Origin: Aurantiacibacter sediminis
GTDB lineage: Bacteria; Pseudomonadota; Alphaproteobacteria; Sphingomonadales; Sphingomonadaceae
DNA: 64,000 nucleotides
NCBI RefSeq assembly: GCF_016019885.1
Contig: NZ_JAEANY010000002.1
Location: 248,001 to 312,000, forward strand
Direction: 5' to 3'
Of this stretch, positions 36,149 through 45,926 are shown one piece after another. Both the position numbers and the translations under genes were made by a program. The notes under the pieces were generated by a model, which saw only the letters and a list, made by a program, of their open reading frames with translations, ran no database searches and had not been told where the DNA came from. The stretch's first letter is position 1; every line of letters begins with the position of its first letter.

Positions 36149-36994
36149 TCAGCTACTCCGCTTCGAGAGATACAAATAATTGGCGTCGAAATTCGCGAGA
36201 TCGCAAAATGCCTCCATCTTGTGAATCGTCACGACCTTTTCCTTGAAAGTCAGATAGCCTTCCTCGCGTAGCATGCGCAGCAGGCGATTCACATGGATCT
36301 GCGAAAAGCCCAGGCATTCGCCGAGCTGCGCCTGGGTGAGCGGGAAGCTGAAAGTCCCGTTATCCGCCAGGCCAACGACTTCCGAACGCGCATGAATTTC
36401 GCAAATCAGATGCGCGATCCGCGCTTTGCCTTCGCGCGACCCGATATTCTGAATCCACTCACGGTGCATCGCCGCATCCACCATGGTCGAGAACCACAAT
36501 ATGCGGGCCATGCGCGGGTCTTCATCGATCAATTCGCTGATGTCGGTATGATGTAGCTTGGCGATCGTACACGGGGTCAGCGCGACGATGGCGTGATCGA
36601 GTACTTCCAGCGGATAGGAGTGCAGATCGACGAAATCGCCGGGAATCTGCAACTGCGTGATTTGCCGGGAGCCGTCTTCGTTATATTTTGCGCGGGCGGC
36701 ATATCCATCTAGGATCAGCGAGGAATAATGAATCCGCTCATCTTCGCGCACGAGGAATTCCTCGCGGTCGAATGTGGTGGTCAGCGTAATTCGCTCAGAC
36801 AGCTTCTCTGCTTCGGCATCCGAAAAATCGAAACGCTTTCGGATCGTCGAAATGAATTTCTCGATGTCCGGGTCGAAGGTGCGACCCTTGAGCAAGGCTC
36901 CATCGGAATGCTGTTCTGAGTAAACCAAATCGTCCCCTCCATCCGACCCGAACGCTCCGTCCCTAGGCGAGGTTCCCTGCCTCTGCGGCATCAT
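36149..36994 (-). CDS. Crp/Fnr-family transcriptional regulator
   Basis: This 281-residue DNA-binding regulator has a cyclic-nucleotide-binding-like beta barrel (FLVREDERIHYSSLILDGYAARAKYNEDGSRQITQLQIPGDFVDL, about 80-125) and a long dimer helix. The C-terminal winged helix reads FSFPLTQAQLGECLGFSQIHVNRLLRMLREEGYL (about 220-255). There is no N-terminal Cys cluster, so it is not an oxygen-sensing Fnr, and the barrel lacks a clear cAMP-binding pocket. The N-terminal 40 residues are low-complexity and the start could lie further in. It follows the UvrD-type helicase gene on the same strand after 62 bp or less. Confidence 0.85.
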   Translation of the reverse strand: MMPQRQGTSPRDGAFGSDGGDDLVYSEQHSDGALLKGRTFDPDIEKFISTIRKRFDFSDAEAEKLSERITLTTTFDREEFLVREDERIHYSSLILDGYAARAKYNEDGSRQITQLQIPGDFVDLHSYPLEVLDHAIVALTPCTIAKLHHTDISELIDEDPRMARILWFSTMVDAAMHREWIQNIGSREGKARIAHLICEIHARSEVVGLADNGTFSFPLTQAQLGECLGFSQIHVNRLLRMLREEGYLTFKEKVVTIHKMEAFCDLANFDANYLYLSKRSS

Positions 36995-37041
36995 ATGTTA
37001 ACTCGCGATAAACCCGCGAAACTATTTTTGACGGCGGCTGT

Positions 37042-39357
37042 TCAGCTCGAATTCGCGAGCGTTACGAAGCTGTCGATCACCCGCTTCTCGCCCGCTTTAT
37101 CGAACTCGATCACCAGCTTGTTGCCTTCCTGATCCATCACTTCGCCATAGCCGAATTTGTCGTGAAAAACGCGGTCTCCGACCCTAATGTCCGTCCGCGC
37201 CTTTGCGGCGAAGCTCGCAGCGCTGCGTGTACTTTCCTTCACGCGTTTCGCCTTCGGATCGTATCCCGTGGCAAGCGCCCGTTGCCAGCCGGGCCCGCGC
37301 GCTGAGGATCGATCAGGTCTGCTTTGCGAGACATGGGCGAACGGATCTTCGCTCTCGCTCCAATTGGCTTGCCAAAGGCTGCGCCCGCCCGTCAGTGTCG
37401 TCTCGCTCTCCACATGCTCTTCCGGCAGGTCTTCCACGAAGCGGCTGGGGATGGAGCTGTTCCACTGGCCGAAAATACGCCGGTTCGCCGCGTGAATGAT
37501 TGTGCATTTGCGCCGCGCGCGAGTGATGGCGACATAGGCGAGTCGACGCTCTTCCTCGAGGCTGGCGAGCCCGCCTTCGTCGAGTGAGCGCTGGCTGGGG
37601 AACACGCCTTCTTCCCAGCCGGGGAGGAAGACATGGTCGAATTCCAGACCCTTTGCCGCGTGCATCGTCATGATGGTGACTTTCTCCCCATCATCGCGCG
37701 CGTCATTATCCATCACCAGTGCGACATGCTCGAGGAATTGTTCGAGCGTGTCGTATTCCTCCATTGCGCGGACCAGTTCGGTAAGGTTCTCCGCGCGGCC
37801 TGCTGCTTCGGTGCTGCGATCGGCTTTGAGCATCGCATCATAGCCGCTTTCTTCTAGCACAGCGCGCATCAGTTCTGAGGGAGTGACCGCCTCAGACATC
37901 TCGCGCCAGCGCAAGAAGCTGCGCATCAATTCGGCAATCGTATTGCGGGCGCGGGGCGGCAATTCATCGCTATCCGCGAGCTCCAGCGCGGCTGCGGCTA
38001 GCGGCTGGCCGGTGCTACGCGCATGCAGGAACATCTTCTCAAGCGTCTTGGCGCCGAGCCCGCGCTTTGGTGTATTATAAATCCGCTCGAACGCCAGATC
38101 GTCTGCCGGTTGGGCGATGACGCGGAGGTAAGCCATCGCATCGCGAATTTCAGCGCGTTCGTAAAAGCGAAAGCCGCCGACGATGCGATAGTTCAGGCCA
38201 ATCTGGATGAAGCGGTCTTCGAATTCACGCGTCTGATATTGCGCGCGCACAAGGATGGCGACCTGCTCGAGTGAAAGCCCCTCGCGCTCCAGCCGCTCAA
38301 TTTCCTCACCCACCCGGCGCGCTTCTTCGGGCGCATCCCATACGCCGATTACGCGTACTTTCGGGCCCTCGGGAAGCTCGGTCCACAGCGTCTTGCCCAG
38401 CCGTTGGCTGTTCGCTTCGATCAGCCCGCTCGCGGCGGCGAGGATCTGCGGAGTGGAGCGATAGTTCTGCTCCAGCTTCACCACTTTGGCGCCGGGAAAA
38501 TCCTTGTCGAAGCGCAGGATATTGGCGACTTCCGCGCCGCGCCATGAGTAGATCGACTGGTCGTCATCCCCCACCACGCAGATATTCTTGCGGTCCTGCG
38601 CGATCAATCGCAGCCAGAGATATTGTACGGCATTGGTGTCCTGATACTCATCCACCAGCACATATTTGAAACGCTTCTGATACTGCTCCAGCACGTCGCG
38701 ATGCTTGCGGAAGATATTGAGCATATGCAGAAGCAAATCGCCGAAGTCGCAGGCGTTGAGGCTCTGCAGTCGCGCCTGGTAGAGGCGGTACATTTCCTGC
38801 CCCTTGCCATTGGCATAGCTCTCATTGTCGACCGGGGTCAGATCGCCGGGATTGAGGCCGCGATTTTTCCAACTGTCGATCAGGCCTGCGAGCTGGCGCG
38901 GCGGCCAGCGCTTCTCATCGATATCATTCTCGCGAATCAACGTTTTCAGCAGACGAAGCTGATCGTCCGTATCGATGATCGTGTAATTGCTTTTCAGATC
39001 GACCAGTTCGGCGTGACGGCGGAGCATCTTCGCGCCGATCGAATGGAAAGTGCCGAGCCAGGGCATGCCTTCCAGCGCGCCACCTGTCAGCTTGCCCACG
39101 CGCTCGCGCATTTCGCGCGCTGCCTTGTTCGTGAAGGTGACGCACAGGATTTCGGAGGGCCACGCCAGCCGCTCCCGCACGATATGGGCGAGACGGTGTG
39201 TCAGCGCCGCAGTCTTGCCCGTGCCTGCACCTGCCAGCATCAAGACCGGCCCTTCGGTTGTCATCACGGCTTCGCGCTGGGGTGCGTTCAAATGGCCGAG
39301 CCATTCGGGCACGCTCTGCACATCGGCAGGATCGGTAATGGCGGGGGGGTTATTCAC
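37042..39357 (-). CDS. uvrD: UvrD/PcrA-type superfamily 1 DNA helicase
   Basis: This ATP-dependent 3'-5' helicase acts in nucleotide excision and mismatch repair. I choose GTG 39357 (NNPPAITDPADVQ...) over TTG 39393, giving 771 residues. Motifs: Q LNAPQREAV; I AGAGTGKTAAL; Ia FTNKAAREM; II DEYQDTN; III GDDDQSIYSWRGA; IV KLEQNYRS; V TMHAAKGLEFDHVFL; VI AYVAITRA. The C-terminal VGDRVFHDKFGYGEVMDQEGNKL is the Tudor-like tail that binds RNA polymerase in UvrD/PcrA. I see no GTTC-N7-GTTC box in its upstream region. Confidence 0.93.
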   Translation of the reverse strand: MNNPPAITDPADVQSVPEWLGHLNAPQREAVMTTEGPVLMLAGAGTGKTAALTHRLAHIVRERLAWPSEILCVTFTNKAAREMRERVGKLTGGALEGMPWLGTFHSIGAKMLRRHAELVDLKSNYTIIDTDDQLRLLKTLIRENDIDEKRWPPRQLAGLIDSWKNRGLNPGDLTPVDNESYANGKGQEMYRLYQARLQSLNACDFGDLLLHMLNIFRKHRDVLEQYQKRFKYVLVDEYQDTNAVQYLWLRLIAQDRKNICVVGDDDQSIYSWRGAEVANILRFDKDFPGAKVVKLEQNYRSTPQILAAASGLIEANSQRLGKTLWTELPEGPKVRVIGVWDAPEEARRVGEEIERLEREGLSLEQVAILVRAQYQTREFEDRFIQIGLNYRIVGGFRFYERAEIRDAMAYLRVIAQPADDLAFERIYNTPKRGLGAKTLEKMFLHARSTGQPLAAAALELADSDELPPRARNTIAELMRSFLRWREMSEAVTPSELMRAVLEESGYDAMLKADRSTEAAGRAENLTELVRAMEEYDTLEQFLEHVALVMDNDARDDGEKVTIMTMHAAKGLEFDHVFLPGWEEGVFPSQRSLDEGGLASLEEERRLAYVAITRARRKCTIIHAANRRIFGQWNSSIPSRFVEDLPEEHVESETTLTGGRSLWQANWSESEDPFAHVSQSRPDRSSARGPGWQRALATGYDPKAKRVKESTRSAASFAAKARTDIRVGDRVFHDKFGYGEVMDQEGNKLVIEFDKAGEKRVIDSFVTLANSS

Positions 39358-39494
39358 CGGTGAACAGTTAGGGAACGCGGGCCAATCGTGCAAGCGCAGC
39401 GGCGAATTGGGGAACCAGATTTTTTCGGAACCGACAGTCTTGTTAGTCCATTGTCCTCACGTACGGGAAACCGGAAAAGTTAAAGGATATCAAA

Positions 39495-40025
39495 ATGAAA
39501 AAGCTAGCTCTTGCAGCCGCAACTGCGCTTACTATGACCGCCGCGCCGGCGATGGCACAGGATTACACCGACGACGGAATGACGATGCAGTCCTATGCCC
39601 ATCTGAATGATCTGAACGAAGAACAACGTGCCGAACGTGAGACGTGGACAGTCGAGCTGCGCGACTATTACGATGGTCTTAGCGACGACGAGCGAAGCAC
39701 CTGGTGGTACCTTGACGACATGCAGCGCATGATGATCGTCCGTTTGGACGACGACGCACAGATGAGCCAATGGAGCACCTACAAGGCGCAGTTCGATGAC
39801 CAGTATCTGCGCATGCGCAGTGGCGATGTGGAGTACGTCCGCAGCGCCATGGTACAGGATGTGCCGATCCCCGTCCGAGCACACGATTTCACCTATCCAG
39901 TATGTGAAAGCGATGCAGACGATCATTGCGTGAACGCATGGGCCGCAGGTGAGCGTGGTCCGGGTGTGGACCGTCCGCTGAATTACTGGCCGGGAGAATC
40001 AGTGACCGAGATGCAAGGCGGGTAA
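39495..40025 (+). CDS. Exported hypothetical protein
   Basis: This 176-residue protein has a textbook signal peptide (MKKLALAAATALTMTAAPAMA, cleavage before QDYTDD). The mature part is acidic, rich in Asp, Tyr, Trp and Met, with WWYLDDMQRMMIVRLDDDAQM and a C-terminal pair of cysteines (CESDADDHC). It is probably periplasmic or secreted. AAAGGA lies 8 nt before the ATG. No family recognised. It is divergent from the helicase and followed by a terminator. Confidence 0.7.
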   Translation: MKKLALAAATALTMTAAPAMAQDYTDDGMTMQSYAHLNDLNEEQRAERETWTVELRDYYDGLSDDERSTWWYLDDMQRMMIVRLDDDAQMSQWSTYKAQFDDQYLRMRSGDVEYVRSAMVQDVPIPVRAHDFTYPVCESDADDHCVNAWAAGERGPGVDRPLNYWPGESVTEMQGG

Positions 40026-40049
40026 TACGCCCATAAAGCGACAGAAACG

Positions 40050-40080
40050 GGGCCGTTCTTTCGGGAGCGGCCCTTTTCTT
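40050..40080 (+). terminator. Terminator after the exported hypothetical gene
   Basis: GGGCCG (40050-40055) pairs with CGGCCC (40068-40073), followed by TTTTCTT. It sits between convergent genes. Confidence 0.8.
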
Positions 40081-40089
40081 GTGAGCGAG

Positions 40090-40635
40090 CTATTCGGGAA
40101 GCCTCAGAAATACGAGTTTCGCCGCGCCAACCTTGCGCTCGGACTCGATTTCCATCCGGCGGATATTGGCATCCTCCTTCGCGCCGACTTCCAGCGTAAC
40201 CCAGGTTGCAGGGCCTATCCAGCCGAGCCGCACCAGCTTGTCGATCGCCACCGCGCCAGCACCCGTTTTGTATGGCGGATCAAGCATAATGAGGTCGAGC
40301 GGCGCTTTCGCAGGGCCGAGCGAAAGAACCGATGCGGCGATCACATCGCTTTGCTGCTGCGCCTTGAGAGCGGCGATATTGGCCCTCAGCGCACGGATCG
40401 CGGCGGCGTCCTGCTCCACGAACAGACAATGCTGCGCGCCGCGGCTGAGTGCCTCAAGCCCCAGCGCGCCGGAGCCTGCGAAGAGGTCCGCCACACGAAG
40501 GTCTGCGAAGCTGCCGAGGCGGCTCGTCAGCATGGAGAACAGTGTTTCGCGCGTGCGGTCCGTCGTAGGACGGGTCGCGTCGCCTTGCGGTGCCTTCAGC
40601 GGCCGTCGCTTCCATTCGCCTGCAATAATTCTCAT
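40090..40635 (-). CDS. rsmD: 16S rRNA (guanine966-N2)-methyltransferase RsmD
   Basis: RsmD methylates G966 of 16S rRNA in the 30S subunit. It is 181 residues from ATG 40635 (MRIIAGEWKRRPL), the normal family start; the longer frame adds unrelated sequence. Motif I VADLFAGSGALGLEALSRGA and the catalytic LDPPYKTGA (N6/N2-methyltransferase type DPPY) are both present. The divergent NTF2-like gene begins 78 bp away. Confidence 0.93.
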   Translation of the reverse strand: MRIIAGEWKRRPLKAPQGDATRPTTDRTRETLFSMLTSRLGSFADLRVADLFAGSGALGLEALSRGAQHCLFVEQDAAAIRALRANIAALKAQQQSDVIAASVLSLGPAKAPLDLIMLDPPYKTGAGAVAIDKLVRLGWIGPATWVTLEVGAKEDANIRRMEIESERKVGAAKLVFLRLPE

Positions 40636-40712
40636 CGCGCCGCCACATACGGAACGTGACAGCATGTCGTCCATTGATTTTTCGGACTAAAAAAGAACGA
40701 CAGGAGATCTCC

Positions 40713-41126
40713 GTGCCCGACATGGCAGCAAAGTTAGAAATTCTCGAAACGCTCGCGCGGACAAATCGCGCCGCCGATGAAAAAAACGTTTCAGAGACAG
40801 CCAAATATTACACTGACGATGGTTTTATCGAGGGTGACATGCAGGCTTCGGCAGGCAGCTTTGAAAGCGAACTCAAACAAATTTATGACAATGAGCCCGG
40901 CCTGAAGCGCCACGTGGGCACAAATCATATTTTTACCGACAACGGCGATACAGTCCTAGTAAATTCACTTTTGACGGTTCTTGATGGTGAAGAACAGCCT
41001 AGTGTCGTCGCGACCGCCGATATTGAAGATGAGCTGACACACTCCGATGGAATGTGGAAGATCGTCCGCCACCGTGTCGAAATGGACCCGGCGACCAAAA
41101 AGATGATGGCTGAGCAGCAGGGCTAG
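40713..41126 (+). CDS. NTF2-like / SnoaL-type small protein
   Basis: This 137-residue cytosolic protein is probably of the cystatin-like alpha+beta NTF2 fold (FIEGDMQASAGSFESELKQIYDNEP; NHIFTDNGDTVLVNSLLTVLDG; SDGMWKIVRHRVEMD). GTG 40713 is chosen because AGGAG lies 6 nt upstream; ATG 40722 would be 15 nt away. Members include enzymes and binding proteins, so function is open. The gene has somewhat lower GC than its neighbours and converges on the pseudouridine synthase. Confidence 0.65.
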   Translation: MPDMAAKLEILETLARTNRAADEKNVSETAKYYTDDGFIEGDMQASAGSFESELKQIYDNEPGLKRHVGTNHIFTDNGDTVLVNSLLTVLDGEEQPSVVATADIEDELTHSDGMWKIVRHRVEMDPATKKMMAEQQG

Positions 41127-41129
41127 ACG

Positions 41130-41888
41130 CTAGCCGTTCCGCCGCAAGCTGGAGCGAAAACGCTCGACATCTTCCTTGCGGATTTCGATTGCGCCGCCGC
41201 GCGGCAGATCGGCGAGACCGAAGGGGCCGTAGGCGGTGCGGATGAGGCGGCTGACTTCCAGACCAAAGTGCTCGAGAACGCGGCGCACTTCGCGGTTCTT
41301 GCCTTCGGTCAGCGTCAGTTCGATCCACTGGTTGCGGCCCGTGCGACGTTCCAGATTTGCATCAATCCGGTCATACCGCATCCCTTCAATCTCGGTGCCC
41401 TCCATCAAGGTCTCGAGCTGTTCCTGCGTGATCTCGCCGAAAGTGCGGGCGCGATAGGTGCGCGGAATTTCCGAAGAGGGCAGTTCCAGCATTCGCTTGA
41501 ATTCGCCATCATTGGTCAGCAGGAGCAGGCCCTCGGTATTCATGTCCAGCCGGCCAACCGGCATCAGGCGCGGCGTATTTTTGGGCAGGGCGTTGCGCAG
41601 CGCATCGTAAATGGTTGGCCGCCCGGAAAAATCGCGCTCCGCCGTCAGCAATCCGGTGGGCTTGTGGAAAGCGAACAGGCGCGTGCGTTCGGGTTTGGCG
41701 ACAGCCTTTCCATCCACCGTCACGCCTTTCAGCGTCGTGAGGAAGGTCGCGGGCGTAGTGACGAACTCATCCCCGATCTTAATCCGGCGCGCTTCGATCA
41801 TCCGCTCGATCTCCCGGCGGCTGGCGACACCAGCGCGGGCGAGCAGTTTGGCGATGCGATCGCCTTCGGGACGTGGTTCTTTTGACAT
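41130..41888 (-). CDS. rRNA pseudouridine synthase (RsuA/RluB/RluF family)
   Basis: This enzyme isomerises a specific uridine in rRNA. Of 252 residues, 10-60 form an S4 RNA-binding domain (RIAKLLARAGVASRREIERMI). The catalytic domain follows, with VGRLDMNTEGLLLLTNDG; D114 is the catalytic aspartate. RRTGRNQWIELTLTEGKNREVRRVLEHFG near 190-215 is the family C-terminal signature. RluB (23S U2605) is the likeliest member but RsuA/RluF cannot be excluded by eye. Confidence 0.9.
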   Translation of the reverse strand: MSKEPRPEGDRIAKLLARAGVASRREIERMIEARRIKIGDEFVTTPATFLTTLKGVTVDGKAVAKPERTRLFAFHKPTGLLTAERDFSGRPTIYDALRNALPKNTPRLMPVGRLDMNTEGLLLLTNDGEFKRMLELPSSEIPRTYRARTFGEITQEQLETLMEGTEIEGMRYDRIDANLERRTGRNQWIELTLTEGKNREVRRVLEHFGLEVSRLIRTAYGPFGLADLPRGGAIEIRKEDVERFRSSLRRNG

Positions 41889-41986
41889 GCGCCAAGCCTT
41901 TAGGCGTTGAGAGGCTGTTCATCCAGCCTTCCATTGCGATCAATTACAGCTAGACGTGCTGAGAACGAAAACCGGAGAGTGCCTGC

Positions 41987-43723
41987 ATGGCTGAAGCCGC
42001 TGCTGAAACGACGAAAAAGACAAAGCCCGGCTGGGGAACGCTGTTTCGCTCGCTGAGGAATCCGAAGAGTGGCTACACCGCGCTGTTCGGCTTTGCGAGC
42101 GGCCTGCCGTTCTCGCTTTTTCTGGGCACGCTATACGCGTGGTTGTCCGAAGCAGAGGTAGAGCTGGAGACGATGGGCGTCTTCTCGCTCATCGGGCTGG
42201 CCTATGCCTTCCAGTTTCTCTGGTCGCCGCTGATCGACAAGGTTTCGATCCCCGGTTTTTCCAAGCTGGGGCGCCGCAAGCAGTGGATCGTGCCGGCGCA
42301 AATCCTGCTTGGCGTTATCCTGATTGCGCTCAGCCTCTCAAACCCGACCAACGAGGCGATCGGCTGGTTCAGCCTGCTCGCCGGGATCGGAGCACTCGCC
42401 AGCGCGACGCAGGACATTGCGATCAATGCCTGGCGTATCGACGTGGCGGATGAAGAGGCAACGCTCGATATCCTCTCGACAGTCTACCAGATGGGTTACC
42501 GGCTGGCAGCGCTGGTCGGCGGCGCGCTTGGCCTTATCATCGCTGCGCGCATCGGCTGGCCGCAGACCTACCTCATCATGGGCGGCATTCTGCTCGCTAT
42601 CGGCATCATCGGGCTTTGGGCTCCCGATACCAAGGTGACCGAAGCGGGCGAAGGCGAACCGGACGAGCTCCTCCTAAGCCTCCAAAAGAAGGGCGAAATC
42701 AATCCTTCGCTGCGCGCAAAGGCGCTGGGCGCGGTTGGCCTGCTGTGGGCGGTTGCAATCGGCACGGTGCTAACCTTCATGTATATGTCGCTTGCCTACG
42801 CGCCCGAAGATCGCCCGAATCCGACCGACTTTACCGTCAATTTCGGACCGTGGATCATCGTTGCGACAGTTGTGATCCCGGCGTTTATTGCTGGCTGGCT
42901 CGCTTCGCAGAAGAACAAAGGCGAGAATGTCCTCACCGAAGATATCCCGCGCGATGCAGGCAATTCCTACGCCATCGACCATCTGTATCGTGCGCTGGTG
43001 ATGCCGCTGGTGGAGTTCGTCGGCCGCATGGGCTGGTCGCTGGTGCTGATCCTGTCGCTGGTGCTGACGTACCGAATTTGTGACGCGATCTGGGGCACGT
43101 TTGCCTATCCGTTCTATCTCGGCGAGCTGAACTACACGAATGACGAGGTCGCTTTTGCGTCCAAGTTCTTCGGTGTCGGCGCAATTATCGCAGGCCTCGC
43201 GCTCGGCGGGTACATGCTCACCGTGGTGGGCCGGATGGCGACGCTGACCTTTGGCGCGCTGATCGCTGCGCTCACCAACCTGCTTTACGCCGACATGGCC
43301 ATTGGCGGCGCGAATATGCAGGCGGCGAGCGATGCGATCTACTTCACCAATCTTATTGAGTTCATGGCACCCTTCGGTTCGGAAGGCCTTCCGCGGCTGA
43401 CTTTCACCATCATGTGGGAGAACCTCGCTATCGGTATCGCTGGTGCAGCCTATGTGGCCTGGCTCAGCTCGATCGTGTCGAAGAAATATTCTGCCGTGCA
43501 ATACGCGCTGCTGTCCTCGCTCACGCTGCTGGTGGGCACGCTGGGCCGCGGCGCGCTGGGTGAGATGATCGAGGATCGCGGCTATTTCGACGTGTTCATT
43601 CTTACAACCGCAATCGGCGGCGTAGCCGTCGTGCTGTGTGTGTTCGAATGGATCAGGCAGAAGCGCGCCGGTGCGAAAAGCGGAGTGGTAACGCCGGACG
43701 CGGCTGCAGTCCCAGCCGAATAA
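41987..43723 (+). CDS. ampG: AmpG-family MFS permease
   Basis: This inner-membrane transporter imports anhydro-muropeptides for cell-wall recycling. It has 578 residues with about 14 hydrophobic segments; FGFASGLPFSLFLGTLYAWLSE and FQFLWSPLIDKVSIPGF near the N-terminus are AmpG hallmarks, and SATQDIAINAWRID near 145 is also typical. It is longer than the E. coli protein (491), with extra loop sequence near 215-300 (KKGEINPSLRAKALG; NKGENVLTEDIPRD). CGGAGAG precedes the ATG. No beta-lactamase or ampR is near. Its stop abuts the folC stop. Confidence 0.85.
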   Translation: MAEAAAETTKKTKPGWGTLFRSLRNPKSGYTALFGFASGLPFSLFLGTLYAWLSEAEVELETMGVFSLIGLAYAFQFLWSPLIDKVSIPGFSKLGRRKQWIVPAQILLGVILIALSLSNPTNEAIGWFSLLAGIGALASATQDIAINAWRIDVADEEATLDILSTVYQMGYRLAALVGGALGLIIAARIGWPQTYLIMGGILLAIGIIGLWAPDTKVTEAGEGEPDELLLSLQKKGEINPSLRAKALGAVGLLWAVAIGTVLTFMYMSLAYAPEDRPNPTDFTVNFGPWIIVATVVIPAFIAGWLASQKNKGENVLTEDIPRDAGNSYAIDHLYRALVMPLVEFVGRMGWSLVLILSLVLTYRICDAIWGTFAYPFYLGELNYTNDEVAFASKFFGVGAIIAGLALGGYMLTVVGRMATLTFGALIAALTNLLYADMAIGGANMQAASDAIYFTNLIEFMAPFGSEGLPRLTFTIMWENLAIGIAGAAYVAWLSSIVSKKYSAVQYALLSSLTLLVGTLGRGALGEMIEDRGYFDVFILTTAIGGVAVVLCVFEWIRQKRAGAKSGVVTPDAAAVPAE

Positions 43724-45040
43724 TCACTCCGGCCATTCGCGGTTGAGTTTCAGCACCTCGCCCGCGAGGTAAAGCGAGCCTGTGATCAGGACGGCTTCGG
43801 GCTTGTCGGCAGCGATCTGGCGCAGTGCTGCGACCACATCTGGCGCTTCGTGCACATCCACGGGCCATTGTTTGAAGGCTGCTATTTCGTGCGTGTCCTG
43901 ACCGGGCACGGGGACTATGGTCACGCTTTCGACAAGCCCATGCAGCGGGTCCATCAGGCTGGCGGGGTCCTTGCGGATCAGCATGCCGATCACGCAATGC
44001 GGCGCGAAAACCTGCGCTTCCACGAAAGCGGCGATGGCGTCGCCCGCGTTGCGGTTGTGGCCGCCATCGAGCCAGATGGGCACTCCGGGCAAGAGGTCTT
44101 GTAGCGGGCCGGGGGAAAGCTTTTGCAATCGTGCGGGCCAGTTGGCGCTGTGCAGGCCCCCGGCCATGGCCTTGTCGCTGACATCGATCCGATCCTGCGC
44201 GCGCAGCATCGCTATTGCGAGGCCAGCATTGGCAGCCTGATGCTCGCCCGGAAGAGCAGGCAGAGGGAGGGTCAGCGAGCCGTTTGCATCGCGGTAATGG
44301 AGCGCCTTTCGGTCCGCATGGACATTCCATGCGTCACCCTGAAGCCAGAGCGGAATGCCGTCTTCTCGCGCGATCTCTTCCAGAAAGCGGTCGGCACGTG
44401 GCGCATTCGAAAGCGCGACAAGCGGGACGCCCTTGCGCCGGATACCGCTTTTCTCGAAGGCGAGCCGTTCATCCACATCGTCCGGCGCGCCCTCCTCGGG
44501 CTGTAGCAGGAATTCCGCGTGATCGAGGCCCAGCGCGGCAATCCCTGTCGCAGCGGGATTGGCAATCACATTGGTCGCATCCAGCCTGCCGCCAAGCCCC
44601 ACTTCGATGACACACGCATCGGCGGGCGTGCGGCTGAAGGCAAGGAAAGCGGCGGCAATCGCGACTTCGAAGAAGCTGGGCACCAAATGCTCCGCCGCAT
44701 CGAGCACTTCCTCCAGTGTGGAGGCCAGTTCAGCATCGGAAATCAACTCGCCAGCGATCCGTATCCGCTCATTGAAGCGCACCAGATGCGGCGAAGTGGT
44801 GATGTGCACACGCTTGCCATCGGCTTCCAGAATGGCGCGCAGGAAGGCGCAGGTGGATCCTTTACCATTGGTCCCCGCTACATGGAAAACCGGCGGCAGC
44901 GCCTCGTGCGGATTGCTGAGCGCTTCCAGAATGGCTCGGATCTTGTCCAGCCCAAGCCCACTTTGCGGCAAAGGCAGATCGGCCAGCCGGTCAAGCTGGC
45001 GCTGCACCGCCGGATCATCGGAAATGGCGAAGTCTTTCAT
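43724..45040 (-). CDS. folC: Bifunctional dihydrofolate synthase / folylpolyglutamate synthase
   Basis: FolC adds glutamate to dihydropteroate and then to folates. It has 438 residues; the ATP P-loop AGTNGKGST is at 55-63, the Mur-ligase middle domain shows EVGLGGRLDATNVI, and LDGGHNRNAGDAIAAF opens the C-terminal domain. It lies 15 bp behind accD on the same strand, the usual alphaproteobacterial trpFBA-accD-folC order. Confidence 0.95.
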   Translation of the reverse strand: MKDFAISDDPAVQRQLDRLADLPLPQSGLGLDKIRAILEALSNPHEALPPVFHVAGTNGKGSTCAFLRAILEADGKRVHITTSPHLVRFNERIRIAGELISDAELASTLEEVLDAAEHLVPSFFEVAIAAAFLAFSRTPADACVIEVGLGGRLDATNVIANPAATGIAALGLDHAEFLLQPEEGAPDDVDERLAFEKSGIRRKGVPLVALSNAPRADRFLEEIAREDGIPLWLQGDAWNVHADRKALHYRDANGSLTLPLPALPGEHQAANAGLAIAMLRAQDRIDVSDKAMAGGLHSANWPARLQKLSPGPLQDLLPGVPIWLDGGHNRNAGDAIAAFVEAQVFAPHCVIGMLIRKDPASLMDPLHGLVESVTIVPVPGQDTHEIAAFKQWPVDVHEAPDVVAALRQIAADKPEAVLITGSLYLAGEVLKLNREWPE

Positions 45041-45055
45041 CGCCGCAAGGCCTGC

Positions 45056-45904
45056 TCAGGCAGCCTTTGCAGGGGTCAGGTAATCGAGCAGCCGCGCCAA
45101 AGTGGCTTTCAGATCGTGGCGGTCCACCACCATGTCCACCATGCCGTGCTTGTGCAGATATTCGGCGCGCTGGAAGCCTTCGGGCAATTGCTCGCGAATA
45201 GTTTCCTGAATCACGCGCTGTCCGGCAAAGCCGATCAGGGCACCGGGTTCTGCGACATGCACATCGCCGAGCATCGCGTAGCTTGCGGTGACACCGCCGG
45301 TGGTCGGATCTGCGAGGACTACGATATAAGGCAGGCCCGCATCGCGCAGGCGGCGTGTCATTACGGTGGCGCGCGGCATCTGCATCAGGCTGAGAATGCC
45401 TTCCTGCATACGCGCGCCGCCCGCAGCGGTGACGCAGACAAAGCCGCATTTCTCGTCGAGCGCGCGCTGGGCTGCGGCAATAAACGCATCGCCTACCGCC
45501 ATGCCCATGCTGCCGCCCATGAAAGTGAAATCCTGCACGCCGACAACGGCCGCGCGGCCGTCCATCGTGCCATAGGCTGCGGTGAAGGCGTCGTGGTGCG
45601 GATTGCTCGCGCGAGCGGCCTTGAGGCGATCGGTATAGCGCTTAGAATCGCGGAATTTGAGCGGGTCTTCGGTGACTGTGGGAGCCGGCAGTAGCTCAAA
45701 GCCCTCGTCGAGCAATTGCTCAAGGCGCGCATCGGCGCCGATACGTCCGTGATGTTCACATTTCGGGCAGACCGAGAGGTTCGCCTCATATTCCTTGGCA
45801 AAAATCATTTCGGTGCAGCGCGGGCATTTCACCCAGAGGTTATCGGGCGTTTCGCGCTTGCTGATGAACGGCAGGCGTTCGCGGACTCGTGTTAGCCAGG
45901 ACAT
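45056..45904 (-). CDS. accD: Acetyl-CoA carboxylase carboxyltransferase subunit beta
   Basis: AccD pairs with AccA to carboxylate acetyl-CoA to malonyl-CoA, the first step of fatty-acid synthesis. It has 282 residues with the N-terminal four-cysteine zinc ribbon C27xxC30...C46xxC49. The crotonase-like carboxyltransferase core follows ([56 protein letters not shown]). A structured repeat separates it from trpA. Confidence 0.96.
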   Translation of the reverse strand: MSWLTRVRERLPFISKRETPDNLWVKCPRCTEMIFAKEYEANLSVCPKCEHHGRIGADARLEQLLDEGFELLPAPTVTEDPLKFRDSKRYTDRLKAARASNPHHDAFTAAYGTMDGRAAVVGVQDFTFMGGSMGMAVGDAFIAAAQRALDEKCGFVCVTAAGGARMQEGILSLMQMPRATVMTRRLRDAGLPYIVVLADPTTGGVTASYAMLGDVHVAEPGALIGFAGQRVIQETIREQLPEGFQRAEYLHKHGMVDMVVDRHDLKATLARLLDYLTPAKAA

Positions 45905-45926
45905 ATCGGGTTCCTTAGGCAGATTT

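Noticed and set aside
39394-39494. Possible SOS box before the UvrD-type helicase gene
   Set aside because: Two GAAC tetramers are present but separated by 12 nt rather than 7.
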